The position numbers were made by a program, and so were the translations under genes. A stretch of DNA of 64,000 bases, taken from Diospyros lotus. Lineage: Eukaryota; Streptophyta; Magnoliopsida; Ericales; Ebenaceae. Below, piece by piece: positions 34,311 to 47,350 of this stretch. Below the pieces are notes generated by a model, which saw nothing but the letters and a program-made list of their open reading frames with translations, was not told where the DNA came from and ran no database searches. The stretch's first letter is position 1. Every line of letters begins with the position of its first letter. The stretch lies in NCBI RefSeq assembly GCF_014633365.1, contig NC_068347.1:14840433-14904432 (forward strand), read 5' to 3'.

Positions 34311-34610
34311 CTACTACGCCACCCTTATCTGTTGCATATGCACGAGTCTCGATGCCAGTCTTTGAGTTACAGTTGGCCTTCGGGTCTAGTTTGCCATCGG
34401 GCCAGTGAGCTTCGGCTCTAGTTTTAGCTACAATTGGCCTTCGGGTCTAGTTTGCCTTTGGGCCAGTGAGCTTCGGCTCATAGTACAGGTACAATTTGCC
34501 ATCAGGGCAGTAGCAAGTTTGTTATAAGGACTTGGGTGATAGTGCATTCTCTTATTTGGGCCCCAAAATCCTATATATGTGCATTGTTATTTATGCTGTT
34601 GGTACCTATA
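34311..34610. repeat. 61-bp duplication and spacer before the satellite
   Basis: TTGGCCTTCGGGTCTAGTTTGCC and GGGCCAGTGAGCTTCGGCTC are repeated 61 bp apart (about 34372-34495), a style seen in LTR U3 regions. The rest (34500-34610) shows nothing recognisable. Confidence 0.6.
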
Positions 34611-37600
34611 GCGATCAAATAAAACAATCAGGTCTAAGTGTAAATTCTTAATTTTTCCCGAGACAGGTCAAAATTTTTTTAATTTTTAATTGTGGAATGA
34701 CAATAATTTCATATGATTTTAAGTGTAATTTTATGTGGGAGTGTAAGCGAAATCTTCAGAAGATTAGGGTTTTAACATGATTTTCGGTATAGTAATGAAT
34801 AACCGAATCAATTGCATGGAATTCTCTTTAGCCCAGATATCTAAGAAAAATTATATGATATGAACGAGAATTTCTAGACGTAAATTATGACTTCGAAAAA
34901 ATCAGATCGGAAACAGTTTTTGGTGCAGCTAAAATTTATGTCGAAAAATCGAATCGGCGTAATAGATTTAAAAAAAAATCAACAAAACCCGTAATATACT
35001 TTAATTTAGTTAGTAGAACAACCCTCAGTTGGTTTCATGTTAAAAAAAAAGGGATTAGCAATCAAATAAAACAATCGGGCGTAAGTGTAAATTCATAATT
35101 TTTCCCGAGACAGGTCGAAAATATTTTTTTTTATTTTTAATTGTGGAATGACGATAATTTCATATGGTTTTAAGTGTAACTTTATTTGTGAGTGAAAGTG
35201 AAATCTTCAGAAGATTAGGGGTTTAACATGATTTTTGGTACAATTATGAATAACCAAATCGATTGCAAGAAATGTACTATAGCCTAGATAACTAAGAAAA
35301 ATTATATGATATGAACGAGAATTTCTTGACGTGAATTATGACATCGAAAAAAATCAGATCAGAAACAGTTTTTGGTGCAGCTAAAATTTATGCCAAAAAA
35401 TCGAATTGCCGTAATAGATTTAAAAAAAGTCAACAACACTCGGAATACACTTTAATTTATTTAGTAAAACAACCTTTAGTTGGTTACATGTTGAAAAAAA
35501 AGAATTAGCGATCAAATAAAACAATCAGGCATAAGTGTAAATTCTTAATTTTTCCCGATACAACTCGAAAAGATTTTTTTTTTTTAATTTATAATTGTCG
35601 AATGATGATAATTCCATATGGTTTTAAGTGTAATTTTATGTGGGAGTGTAAGTGAAATCTTCAGAAGATTAGGGTTTTAACATGATTTTTGGTATAGTAA
35701 TGAACAACCGAATCGATTGCATGGAATTCTCTGTAACCCAGATATCTAAGAAAACTTATATGATGTGAACGAGAATTTCTAGACGTAAATTATGACTTTG
35801 AAAAAATCAGATCGGAAACAGTTTTTGGTGCTGCTAAAATTTATGCCGAAAAATCGAATCGACGTAATAGATTTAAAAAAAGTCAACAAAACCCGAAATA
35901 CACTTTAATTTAGTTAGTAGAACAACCCCTAGATGGTTTTATGTTGAAAAAAAAAGGGATTAGCAATCAAATAAAACAATCGGGCGTAAGTGTAAATTCA
36001 TAATTTTTCCCGAGACAAGTCAAAAATATATATTTTTTATTTTTAATAGTGGAATGACAAAAATTTCATATGGTTTTAAGTGTAATTTTATTTCGGAGTG
36101 TAAGTGAAATCTTCAGAAGATGATTTAACATGATTTTCAGTACAGTTATAACTAACCGAATCAATTGCAGGAAATGTTCTATAGCCCAAATATCTACAAA
36201 AATTATATGATATGAACGAGAATTTCTAGACGTCAATTATGACTTCGAAAAAAATCAGATCGGAAACAGTTTTTGGTGCAGCTAAAATTTAGGCCAAAAA
36301 ATCGAATCGAGGTAATAGATTAAAAAAAGTCAACAGAACCGGAGTACACTTTAATTTAGTTAGTAGAACAACCCTCAATTAGTTACATGTTGAAAAAAAG
36401 GATTAGCGATCGAATAAAACAATTGGGCATAAGTGTAAATTCTTAATTTTTCCCGAGACAAGTCGAAAATATATATATATTTTTTAAATGTCGAATGACT
36501 ATAATTTCATATGGTTTTAAGTGTAATTTTATTTGGGAGTGTAAATGAAATCTTTAGAAGATCAGGGGTTCAACATGATTTTCATTAGAGTTATAAATAA
36601 CCGAATCGACTGGAGGGAATGCTCTGTAACCTAGATATCTAAGACAAATTATATGATATGAACGAGAATTTCTAGACGTCAATTATGACATTGAAAAAAA
36701 TCAAATTGGAAACAGTTTTTGGTGCAGCTAAAATTTAGGCCGAAAAATCAAATCAGGGTAATAGATTTAAAAGAAGTTAACAAAATCGGAGTACACTTTA
36801 ATTTAGTTAGTAGAACAACCCTCAGTTGGTTACCTGTTGAAAAAAAAAAGGATTAGCAATCAAATAAAATAATTGGGCATAAGTGTAAATTCTTAATTTT
36901 TCCCGAGATAGGTCCAAAAGATTTGTTTTTTAATTTTTAATTGTGGAATGACGATAATTTCATATGGTTTAAAGTATAATTTTATTTGGGAGTGTAAGTG
37001 AAATCTTCAAAAAATTAGCAATTTAACATGATTTTTGGTACAATTATAAATAACCAAATCGATTGTAAAGAATGCTCTGTAGCCCAGATATCTAAGAAAA
37101 ATTATATGATATGAACGAGAATTTCTAGATGTGAATTATGACATCGAAAAAAATCAGATCAGAAACAGTTTTTGGTGCAATTCAAATTTATGTCGAAAAA
37201 TCAAAACGGCATAATAGATTTAAAAAAAGTCAACAACACCCGGAATACACTTTAATTAGTAAAACAACCCTGAGTTGGTTACATGTTGAAAAAAAGGATT
37301 AGCGATCAAATAAAACAATCAGGCGTAAGTGTAAATTCTTAATTTTTCTCGAGACAGGTCGAAAAGATTTTTTTTTTTTAATTTTTAATTGTGGAATGAC
37401 GATAATTTCATATGGTTTTAAGTGTAATTTTATTTGGGAGTGTAAATGAAATCTTCAGAAAATTAGGGGTTTAACATGATTTTCGGTACAGTTTTAAATA
37501 ACCGAATCGATTGCGGGCAGTACTCTGTAGCCCAGATAACTAAGAAAAAATATATGATAGGAATGAGAATTTCTAAACGTCAATTATGACATTGAAAAAA

Positions 37601-38446
37601 TCAGATCGGAAACAGTTTTTGGTGTAGCTGAAATTTAGGCCGAAAAATCAAAACGGCATAATAGATTTAAAAAAAGTCAACAACACTCGGAATACACTTT
37701 AATTTAGTTAGCAAAATAACCCTCAGTTGGTTACATGTTGAAAAAAAGTATTAGCGATGAAATAAAACAATCAGGCATAAGTGTAAATTCTTAATTATTC
37801 CCGGACAGGTCGAAAAGATTTTTTTTTTTAATTTTTAATTGTGGAATGACGATAATTTCATATGGTTTTAAGTGTAATTTTATTTGGGAATGTAAGTGAA
37901 ATATTCAGAAGATTAGGGGTTTAACATTATTTTTGGTACAATTATGAATGACCAAATCGATTGCAGGGAATACTCTGTAGCCCAGATATCTAAGAAAAAA
38001 TATATGATATGAACGAGAATTTCTAAACGTGAATTATGACATCGAAAAAATCGAACTAGCGTAATAGAAACAGTTTTTGATGCAGCTAAATTTTATGCCG
38101 AAAAATCGAACTAGCGTAATAGATTTAAAAAAAGTCAATATCACTTGGAATACACTTTAATTTATTTAGTAAAACAACCCTCAGTTGGTTACATGTTGAA
38201 AAAAAAGGATTAGCGATCAAATAAAACAATCAAGCGTAAATGTAAATTCTTAATTTTTTCCGAGACAGGTCGAAAAGATTTTTTTTTTTAATTTTTAATT
38301 GTGGAATGACGATAATTTCATATGGTTTTAAGTGTAATATTTTTTGGGAGTGTAAGTGAAATCTTTAGAAGATTAGGGTTTTAACATGATTTTCAGTATA
38401 GTAATGAATAACTGAATCGATTGCATGGAATTCTCTATAGCCCAGA
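34611..38446. repeat. Satellite-like tandem array, about 450-bp unit, 8.5 copies
   Basis: The unit start GCGATCAAATAAAACAATC recurs at 34611, 35059, 35508, 35963, 36406, 36856, 37302, 37754 and 38213 (spacings 443-459). Each unit then reads TTTTTCCCGAGACAGGTCG, CATATGGTTTTAAGTG, GAAATCTTCAGAAGATTAGG, GAACGAGAATTTCTAGACG, AATCAGATCGGAAACAG and CAACCCTCAGTTGGTTACATG. The array breaks off within unit 9 at CCCAGA, where family B copy 2 is inserted, and resumes at 47351. There is no ORF. Confidence 0.95.
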
Positions 38447-39474
38447 TGTAACGTGTAACACCCCCTCTCCTAGAACTGCCCGAGAAGAGGTGCTACGGGG
38501 AAAATAAAATAAACTAACTGATAATCTGAAATCTGATACCATGACTGAACATCTCAATCAATTGGAATAAAAACTCTTAGTCAATACAAACTGAAATGCA
38601 TAAACTCTTACTGAGGGACAATCCCTCAACTGAAATATAAAATAAGATCTAATCTAAGAAAACTCTATAGAACTCAACAGACTCCCAGACATCTTTTATC
38701 TTGAGCGACTCCACGTACACACACTACTGAACACTGCTGCTAGGCCCCACATCTGATACTCCCCTGCTAGAACCTGGAGGGGTGAAGAGTACAAGATGAG
38801 CAACAAAAGCTCAGCAAGTAATAAGCTGGAAAGAATACTGAAGCTGAATCGAAGAATATCGATACTGATAAATAACTGACTAAACTTGTACTGTATAAAC
38901 ACTGTCTGATTGCATTCATAAAAATGTAATGCACATAAACTGTAAACTAAATGCAGGTATGCAACTTTGGCTCATAGGCCCACATAATCTGATAATACAT
39001 ACCTGTCTGATCTGAAACCTGCATACATAAAAACTGTAAGCACATACTGTGGGCAAAGCCCTTAGCCCCCTGGTTACCACCAGGCAAGCAACTCATAAAC
39101 TGAGTTGAAACTGAAACTGATGGGATCCCCGCGAACAAGCCGCCTGGCGCGCATAATGCAATGCAATGCTCACATAATGCTGGCACACAATATGTAGTGC
39201 TCCATATAAAGTCATGCTCAATGCTCATACCAAAATGTATTCACATAATCTCACAAAATAATGTTGATCATGTCAAAATAAAATAATATTGAACATGATA
39301 TGATCTTCATCTATATATTGGAATACAAAGATTCTATGAATTATGATTTATGGTATGGGTATGATTAACTTGTCATGTTCTGGCTTATGAATTCAATGTT
39401 GGAAGGTATTGAATACATTGATTGAATTAAACTTGAATTAGGACTCACTGGAAGCTAAATTAGATTTCTGGAAA

Positions 39475-39790
39475 AGTCATCCGGATATCAGAAAGGATAT
39501 CAGGATAAGAAGAAAGACATCCGGATATGAAGAAGGCTCATCCGGATACACTGACATTCAAAGAAGAAGCTATTCGGATATGCTGGGAAGTATTCGGATA
39601 TGAACTAGGACATCTGGATATGATTCTGGTCATCCGGATATCTCACTGATGCATTCGGATATAACTGGGGGACTATTCGAATGAAAAATTCAACTTTTGA
39701 GGGAGGCATCCGGACATCAGGCGAGACATCCAGATATCATACTTGAAGAACTTTAGATACATCCGGATACGATACAAGGTATCTGGATAT
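39475..39790. repeat. ATCCGGAT palindrome array in A3
   Basis: About fifteen copies of CATCCGGATAT and one-base variants, ending directly where the 33-bp array begins. Confidence 0.85.
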
Positions 39791-39794
39791 TAGA

Positions 39795-40210
39795 ACTTAG
39801 AGTAATAGAACTTGCAATCTAAAATGGATAAGGATTAATAGAACTTACAATCCAAAATGGATGAGGATTAATAGAACTTGCAATCCAAAATGGATAAGAA
39901 TTAATGGAACTTGCAATCCAAAATGGATAAGGATTAATGGAACTTGCAATCCAAAATGGATGAGGATTAATAGAACTTGCAATCCAAAATGGATAAGGAT
40001 TTCTGGAACTTACAATCCAAAATGAATAAGGATTAATGGAACTTGCAATCCAAAATGGATAAGGATTACTGGAACTTGCAATCCAAAATGGATGAGGATT
40101 AATAGAACTTGCAATCCAAAATGGATTAGGATTACTGGAACTTGCAATCCAAAATGGATAAGGATTACTGGAACTTGCAATCCAAAATGGATGAGGATTA
40201 ATAGAACTTG
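39795..40210. repeat. 33-bp tandem array in A3
   Basis: About thirteen units of GCAATCCAAAATGGATAAGG + ATTAATGGAACTT, with ATTACTGGAACTT and ATTAATAGAACTT subtypes alternating. Confidence 0.9.
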
Positions 40211-41616
40211 CTCATAACTTCACTGTTATACGCATATATATATATACGTCTCTGCTTACTGATATAAAATCTGAGAACTCAATGAAGAACTGGAATAATC
40301 TGAAAAACTGATATGAACCTGTAATGAAAGGGATTACAGGAAGAATACTTGCCTGATAGAACTCTCTGATCGAACCCTGGAGCGATCCTGAAGACTCTAG
40401 CAAGCCTCTGCTATCTCTTAGCCTTTCTGTTCTTCACATAATGTGAAGAAAAGCTAAGCTATGGGCTCTATATATAGACATAAAGTCCTAGATCCCTTTC
40501 CTTTTATAACTTGGAATCCCTCTCCCAATTGAACTTTGAGACTCTCAAAACCTTCTCCTATTGGGACTAGGAGACTCTTAATCCAATTCCATCTCATACA
40601 TGGATTCTCATTCTTCTTTAAATACATAGTCCCACTTAATTAATAATAATACAAAAATTATTATTAAAACTCTCGAATAATAATAAAACTCCAAAATTAC
40701 CTTCATGCCCTTGCATTTAATTTCTACAAAATAAATGTCATTTAACTGTTATTTAAATACTATTCTCTCAATTAAGAATCTAAATTGCCACCTTGGCAAA
40801 TTCCTTTAACTCCAACATTAAAAAGAAATAAATGCTATTCTTTTCCTTCAAAATCTCTAAATTGCCACATTAAATAATTAATTGACAAAATCTCTTAATC
40901 AATACTTCAATAATTAATTAAATAATTCCTGAATAAATACTGGGTCCTCTAATGGGTCGTTACATAACGCCCCGCTTTCCCGTGCACGTTATAACTTGGG
41001 ACAATTCTGGGACAATAATTTTTTTTCTTTCAAACTAATGCTAAACCACATCATTCCTCGAATCCGTCCCAAAATTTCGATTCATTTATCTCGAAAGATA
41101 ATCATTATACACATCAAATGCGAAAGCAATGATCAAAACCTGATATCTTAACATTGATCATAAATCAATTCTTACATCTTCATTAACCATAAGGATATAC
41201 ATCAAAATTCCTCAAAACGTTCAAAATTCGAAGCAGTAGAACTTAAATGCATGGGCTACAGAACATACATTTCATTTCTCATGCACTCTACTAAGTGTCA
41301 TTTCATGCCTCATTTATTCTCGTATCTGCTACAATCTCCATCTGGAATGTTTGAATATTCTAGGGGCAAAGCTCAAGTTAGATGATGAATCATCTAAGTA
41401 AGGGTACAGAAAACATATTTCGTGCATGAATGCAACGTCTTACTCATCGTAAGGGCCAACTACACCCCTCATGCTACTCACCATTTTTGCGGCCACCTCT
41501 TTCGAAGCCGGGGTGTATGGGTGCACCCTTGGTAAAGCAGCGGTGCCAGTTCATACTCCTTACGGCCACAATGCGCGTGATCAATGATATCAACGTGTAC
41601 ATATGCATTTCATAGT

Positions 41617-42441
41617 TGATGTGAACCCCACGAAGGAAGGTGAGACCCGACGATCAAAAATGGTTCCTTTGCCAAGGATCGTTCTAAAACAGATTTGTAA
41701 TAAAGAAAACAAAGGACCTTGACCCGTTATCTATAAAGAGATAAGAACCAAAGGTATAAGAAGGTAGGGTTGACGCCACACTCAAGATAGATGAGAAGAG
41801 TTGTGAGTGATAAGTCAAGGATGAACACCACAAGATGAAATCTTGATAAGTTCAAAAGTAGTTCATTGAAGAACCGAAGAGAAAACTCTCACTAATAATA
41901 TTGTTCAAAAACTAAATTCCTCTCGAGTTACATTGGCTTATATAGCCGATCACCAATCCTAAACTAGAAGGAAATAAATCAAGGCATAGTAGGAATTGAT
42001 TACAAGAAGGAAATAACATAATCTGATAATAAAGAAACAAGAATTATCTAAAATAGAAAAGATTTAAAAACAAAGTAGGAAATAAGGGAACTGGTCAAAT
42101 ATTCAACTGGAATTTTTTATGTGCCTGGATCTTATCAATCAATCATCCTCAAATCTTGCAATCTTGTCAATCAATCAATTCCAAATCTTGCAATCTTGTC
42201 AATCAATCAATCAACCCCAAATCTTGCAATCTTGTCAATCAATCAACCAATCAATTAATCAACTCCAAATCTTGCAATCTTGTAAATCTTCTCAATCATT
42301 CAATCTATCAACCCCAAATCTTGTTATTGGGCCTCCACAAATGCTCAACAGATATTGGGCCTCCATTAATGCTCAACAGATATTGGGCCTCCATTAATGC
42401 TCAACAGATCTTGTGAGGCTTTAGCAACCTGATTCACATCA
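41617..42441 (-). mobile_element. Solo LTR 'E' (probably Copia-type)
   Basis: 825 bp bounded by TGATGTGAA...TTCACATCA, with exact TSD ATAGT (41612-41616 and 42442-42446). Including one base of each TSD, the ends form a 10-bp inverted repeat TTGATGTGAA/TTCACATCAA. On the minus strand, CTATATAAGCC (about 41946-41936) makes a good TATA box, followed by a leader ending GGGGTTCACATCA. Its size and layout fit a Copia LTR. It interrupts family B copy 2. Confidence 0.82.
42130..42415. repeat. Two short tandem arrays in LTR E
   Basis: AAATCTTGCAATCTTGTCAA with variable (TCAA)n tails repeats about five times (42150-42325). A 28-bp unit containing GATATTGGGCCTCC and AATGCTCAACA then repeats three times (about 42327-42410). 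Both lie upstream of the minus-strand TATA box, so they would be U3 repeats. Confidence 0.8.
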
Positions 42442-43347
42442 ATAGTCATATCATGTATGCAGTCTACGTGATGGATACATATTAGAGCATGTCAATATGA
42501 TGAAAACATTCTTGAGGATTGGGATTTGAACATAAATCACTTATAAGCCAAGTATTTTTCATAAAACTAAATCCAGTTTGGGAGTACCACTTACCTTCTC
42601 AAGCTTATCGGGCTACCTCGATATTCGTGCCTTGCTTCAAAATATGTACATCGCCTCGATTTGCATGTCAACCTCAAAATTTGTACAAGTCACTTCAACA
42701 TAAGCCTCAAAACATCCTAATCACCATAATTATTTAAATAAACATTAAAACCTATTTTTTTCATAATTTCTTGCATTTTCTTTAATTTTCTCTCCATTTC
42801 TTCCTATTTTTCCTCAATAAATCCAAACTAAATATTTCTAAAATATTTTCTCAAATATTTCACTACGAAAATTCATAAAATAATATTCTTGAATTTTTGA
42901 AATTTTTTAGGGAATTTTACTTACCTTGACTTAGCCTCTCTAACTTCCTCGGTATGCGTGTCCTAATCTCGAAACGCGTGCCTGAACTATTTTCTTACCT
43001 AAAATCTCCGGAATAAGCATAAAACTCTATTTCCTATTTTTCAAAAAAAATTCCTGAATTTTCTCTATTTTTCCTATTTTTTCTTCTATTTTCTTTTCTT
43101 TTTTTCTTTTTCTTTTCTTTTTCTTTTTTTCCTATTCACCTTCTTCTTCCTCCATTTCTTCCTCCAATGCTCGCCTGCAACTCTATCTTTCTTCTTTTCT
43201 TCTTCTTCTTTTCTTTCTTTCTTTTTTTTTTTCTTTTCTTCTTCTTCTTCTTCTTCTCTTATCTTCTCTTCTTCTTCCCCCTTGCGTGAACAGCCCCTGC
43301 CATGCACGCACCAGCTACCGTCGCCCGTGAGCCAGCCGGCCTTGCCG

Positions 43348-46132
43348 TGTAACACCCCCTCTCCTAGAACTGCCCGAGAAAAGGTGCTACGGGGAAAATA
43401 AATAAAACTAGCTAATAAACTGAAATCTGATACTATAAATGAACATCTCAATCAACTGGAATAAAAACTCTGAGTCAATACAGACTGAAAATCATAAACT
43501 CTGTCTAATGGACAATCCCTCAACTGAAATGTAAAATAGATCAAAATTGACAAAACACTACAAAACTCAATAGACTCTCAGACATCTTTTATCTTGAGTG
43601 GCTCCACGTACACACACTATAAACCACTACTGCTAGGCCCCGCATCTGATACTCCCCTGCTAGAACCTAGAGGGGTGAAGAGTATAAGGTGAGCTACAAA
43701 AGCTCAGCAAGTAATAAGCTGGAAAGAATACTGAAACTGAATCAAAAATATCGATACCGATAAATAACTCACTGAACTTGTACTGTATAATCACTGTCTG
43801 TTTGCATTCATAAAAATGTAATGCACATAAACTGTAAACTAAATGCAGGTATGAAACTTTAGCTCATAGGCCCACATAATCTGATAATACATACCTGTCT
43901 GATCTGAAACCTGCATACATAAAAACTGTAAGCACATACTGTGGGAAAAGCCCCTAGCCCCCTGGTTGCCACCAGGCGAGCAACTCATAAGTTGAGCTAA
44001 AATTGAAACTGATGGGATCCCCACGGACTAAGCCGCCTAGCTCGCATAATGCAATGCAATGCTCACATAAATGCTGGCACACAATATGTAGTGCTCCATA
44101 TAAAGTCATGCTCAATGCTCATACCAAAATGTATACACATAATCTCATCAAATAATGCTGATCATGTCATAATAAAATAATGTTGAACATGATATGATCT
44201 TCATCTATATATTGGAATACAAAGATTCAACGAATTATGATTTATGGTATGGGGATGATTAACTTGTTACATTCTGGCATATAAACTCATTACTGGAAGT
44301 TATTGAATATTTTATCTTAATTAAAACTTGGATTAAACTATTCTGGAAATTCAATTAAATTTCTGGAAAAGCCATCCGAATATCAGGAAGGATATCTGGA
44401 TATGATGAAAGACATCCAGATATGAAGGAGGCTTATCCGGATATACTGACGCACAAATAAGAAGCTGCTCGGATATGCTGGAATATATTTGGATAGAAAC
44501 TAGGACATCCGGGTATGATTCTGGTCATCCAGATACACTGGAGGCACAAAGGACGAGCTATTCGGATATGCTAGATGGTATTCGGATAAGAGCTAGGACA
44601 TCCGGATATGATTCTGGCCATCCGGATATCTCACTGAGGCATTCGGATGCCACAAGAGACTATTCGAATACTAATTTCAACTTTTGAGGGAGACATCTGG
44701 ATATCAGGCGAGACATCCAGATATTATCTGGACCTATTCGGATGTATAAACAAACCATCCGGATATCATACTCGAAGAACTTTAGATACATCCGGATACG
44801 ATACAAGGCATCCGGATATTACTCACAGAAAGCCTTAGACTCATCCAGATACAACATGAAGCATCCGGATATCAGTCACAACAACTAGACACAATCAGAT
44901 ACAACTCAAGGCATCCGGATACTACTCACAATCACTGCTAGACACATCCGGATACGAAAACGAAGCATCCGGATGTTACTGGGCTATCCAGATATGAACA
45001 AGAACTGTCCAGATATTACTCACAATAGGCACTGGACTCAATCGGATGTGATACAAACCATCTAGATATATTGCTAAAGCCATCCGGATATGCCCAAGGG
45101 CCATCCGGATGTCACTCACAGAAAACTTTTTGACTCATCCGGATAGACTTTATTCCATCTGGATGCTACTCACAAGCTTTGAAAAATCCATCCGGATAGC
45201 TGTAACTATTTTTGATGAATACGAACGATTACAGAGGCTATGTTCTTGATCAAAACTCAATGAAACTATGCCTTTATGAAAGAAATCTTGGAAATATGAA
45301 TCCCAACTGATATGAAACAACTCTAAGGATGATTCAACAATGATATTTGGAAGAATCATTGTATAACTCATGCACATCTATCTCATGCATTCACTGTTTA
45401 CGTATATATATATATACACACACACTGCGATTGATATAAAATCTAAGAACGCAATGAAGAACTGGAATAATCTGAAAAACTGATATGAACCTGTAATGGA
45501 AGGGATTACAGGAAGAATACTTGCCTTAGGATCTTCTTAGCCTATTTAGAGATCTCACGAGAGCCTCCTATGCGACCCTTGATCCTTCTACTGCAACCTC
45601 TTATGGCTCTCTGTTCTTGGCTTCCTGCTCCTTCATAGCGTGAGGAGAAAACTATGGCTAATGGGTTATATATATACACATAGAAGCCCTAAATCACACT
45701 CCTTCTACAACTTGGATTCTTTCTCCAAATCTAACTAGGAGACTCACAATCCAAATCCATCTCATACATGGATTCTCATTCTCCTTTAAATACATAATCT
45801 CACTTAATTAATAATAATACAAAAAATATTATTAACACTCTCAAATAATAAAAAACTCCAAAATTACCTTCATACCCTTGCATTTAATTTTCATAAAATA
45901 AATGCCATTAAATGCTATTTAAATACTATTCTCTCAATTAAAAATCTAAATTGCCACATTGGCAAATTCCTTTAACTCCAACATTAAAAAGAGATAAATG
46001 CTATTCTTTTCCTTCAAAATCTCTAAATTGCCATATTAAATAATTAATTGGCAAAATCGCTTAATCAAATACTTCAACAATTAATTTAAATAATTCTTGA
46101 ATAAATACTAGGCCCTCTAATGGGTCGTTACA
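43348..46132 (-). mobile_element. Solo LTR, family A copy A4
   Basis: 2,785 bp, TGTAACACCCCCTCTCC...GGGTCGTTACA, TSD TGCCG (43343-43347) and TGCCA (46133-46137), one transition apart. It carries the longest ATCCGGAT array (44370-45200) and no 33-bp array. TATATATA near 45670. Inserted in the GC-rich part of family B copy 2. Confidence 0.92.
44370..45200. repeat. Longest ATCCGGAT palindrome array, in A4
   Basis: I count about 35 copies of the motif in 830 bp, at least 14 with an exact ATCCGGAT core and most others one transition away (ATCTGGAT, ATCCAGAT, TTCGGAT). The spacing is irregular, about 15-40 bp. Confidence 0.88.
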
Positions 46133-47350
46133 TGCCACCGCCTACCACCGTGGCTGCTCACCACCGGCCGCCCCAACAGCCACATCCGGCTGCCCCGCTC
46201 CACTGTGACGTGCTGCTCGCAACTCTCACTCATCTGCCTCTGTTCATCGGCCATGACAGCCGCGATTGTGCGGCTAACTTCGGCCTCTCCTTGCCGGCTT
46301 CCTCCACGCCACTCGCCTCTCGGGTCATCGCACGACCGCCTCCAGCCGCCTGCGTCGCCTCCTTGCCGCTGATGCTGCTTGTTGCGTGTCGGCCATGGCT
46401 GCGCACAGCAGCTTGCGCACGCCAGCCCATGGTTGTGCCGGCCACCTCTCTGCAATTGCTCCATTACGGCTTCCCTCGCGGCTGCTCCAGCTCCGCCTCA
46501 ACCCAAGCTCTCTTTCCTTCAATCTCTCTCTCTTCCTCTCACTGTCTCAACTCTCTGTGATGCCTCTCCTTCTCATCTCCCCTTCTTTTTATAGCCAATT
46601 TCCCCGCCTTTTGCCTATCTCCCTTTGCGTGAGAAACCTTCCAAAACTTGCAGGGCATGGTTACAATCTTGCAGGGGTAAGCTTCGGGTGGCAGAGGCGT
46701 GGCTTGAAAATTGCAGGGCAGGGGCTTTAAATTACAGAGCCATGGCTTCACGCCCCTATACTGCCACGTACATATATATATATAATTATACACTAAATAT
46801 CACATTAATATATATATATATATATATAGAAAATTACATAATCAAATTCCAACTTTCATCCTATTTCACTTGGGAAACTCCTTAATTTCAATTATACCCT
46901 TAAACACTAAATTAATTTGCATTTCGATATAGAAAACACAAAATTAATAACTTAAAGCTTAGTTAAAAAGGACGATTCCGCTCCAATGTCCTCACTGGGC
47001 CATCGTTTCATCTCGAAACCACTGCAGGGTTGATCCTTAGGCAAAACCGGAGCCCCCCTAGGGTTCCGTTGATTTTTTGGGAGTCCCTTACGACGATTCA
47101 TTTTTGCAACCTAAATAATAGTTGTATTTTAGCTGTACCAAAATCGTTTCCGATTTGATTTCTTTCGATACCATAAATCCTATCTCGAAACGCTCGTCGA
47201 GACCATGTCATTTTCCTTAGACAATTTCACTCCGGGGCATTCCCTGCAGTCAATTCAGTACTTATAACTACTATCAAACTAATTTTTCAGTATTCTAAAT
47301 TCATCGAAATTACGTGGCAACCTCATACGAACATGAGGTATTACACCAGA

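Larger units (their letters stand above)
38454..40964 (-). mobile_element. Solo LTR, family A copy A3
   Basis: 2,511 bp, TGTAACACCCCCTCTCC...GGGTCGTTACA, exact TSD TAACG (38449-38453 and 40965-40969). It sits within the first seven bases of family B copy 2. Contains a short ATCCGGAT array (39475-39790) and the 33-bp array (39795-40210). TATATATAG near 40472. Confidence 0.93.
38447..47345 (-). mobile_element. Family B copy 2 with three nested insertions, inside the satellite
   Basis: TGTAACG|CCCCGCTTTCC...CATGAGGTATTACA with an exact TSD CCAGA (38442-38446 and 47346-47350). Removing A3, E and A4 with one TSD copy each leaves 2,763 bp, close to the 2,622 bp of family B copy 1, so this too is a solo LTR. 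The remaining pieces are 38447-38453, 40970-41616, 42447-43347 and 46138-47345. The last holds a GCC-rich block (46138-46560) and a pyrimidine-rich segment, read in short ORFs that I do not call genes. Confidence 0.88.

Noticed and set aside
42119..42416. Two overlapping ORFs with NQSINPKSCNL repeats
   Set aside because: Products of the short tandem repeats in LTR E.
43086..43451. Lys/Glu-rich 121-codon minus ORF
   Set aside because: It is the translation of a CTT/TTC microsatellite running into the end of LTR A4.
46120..46730. Ala/Pro-rich ORFs on both strands
   Set aside because: They belong to the GC-rich leader segment of family B copy 2 and appear on both strands; no domain.
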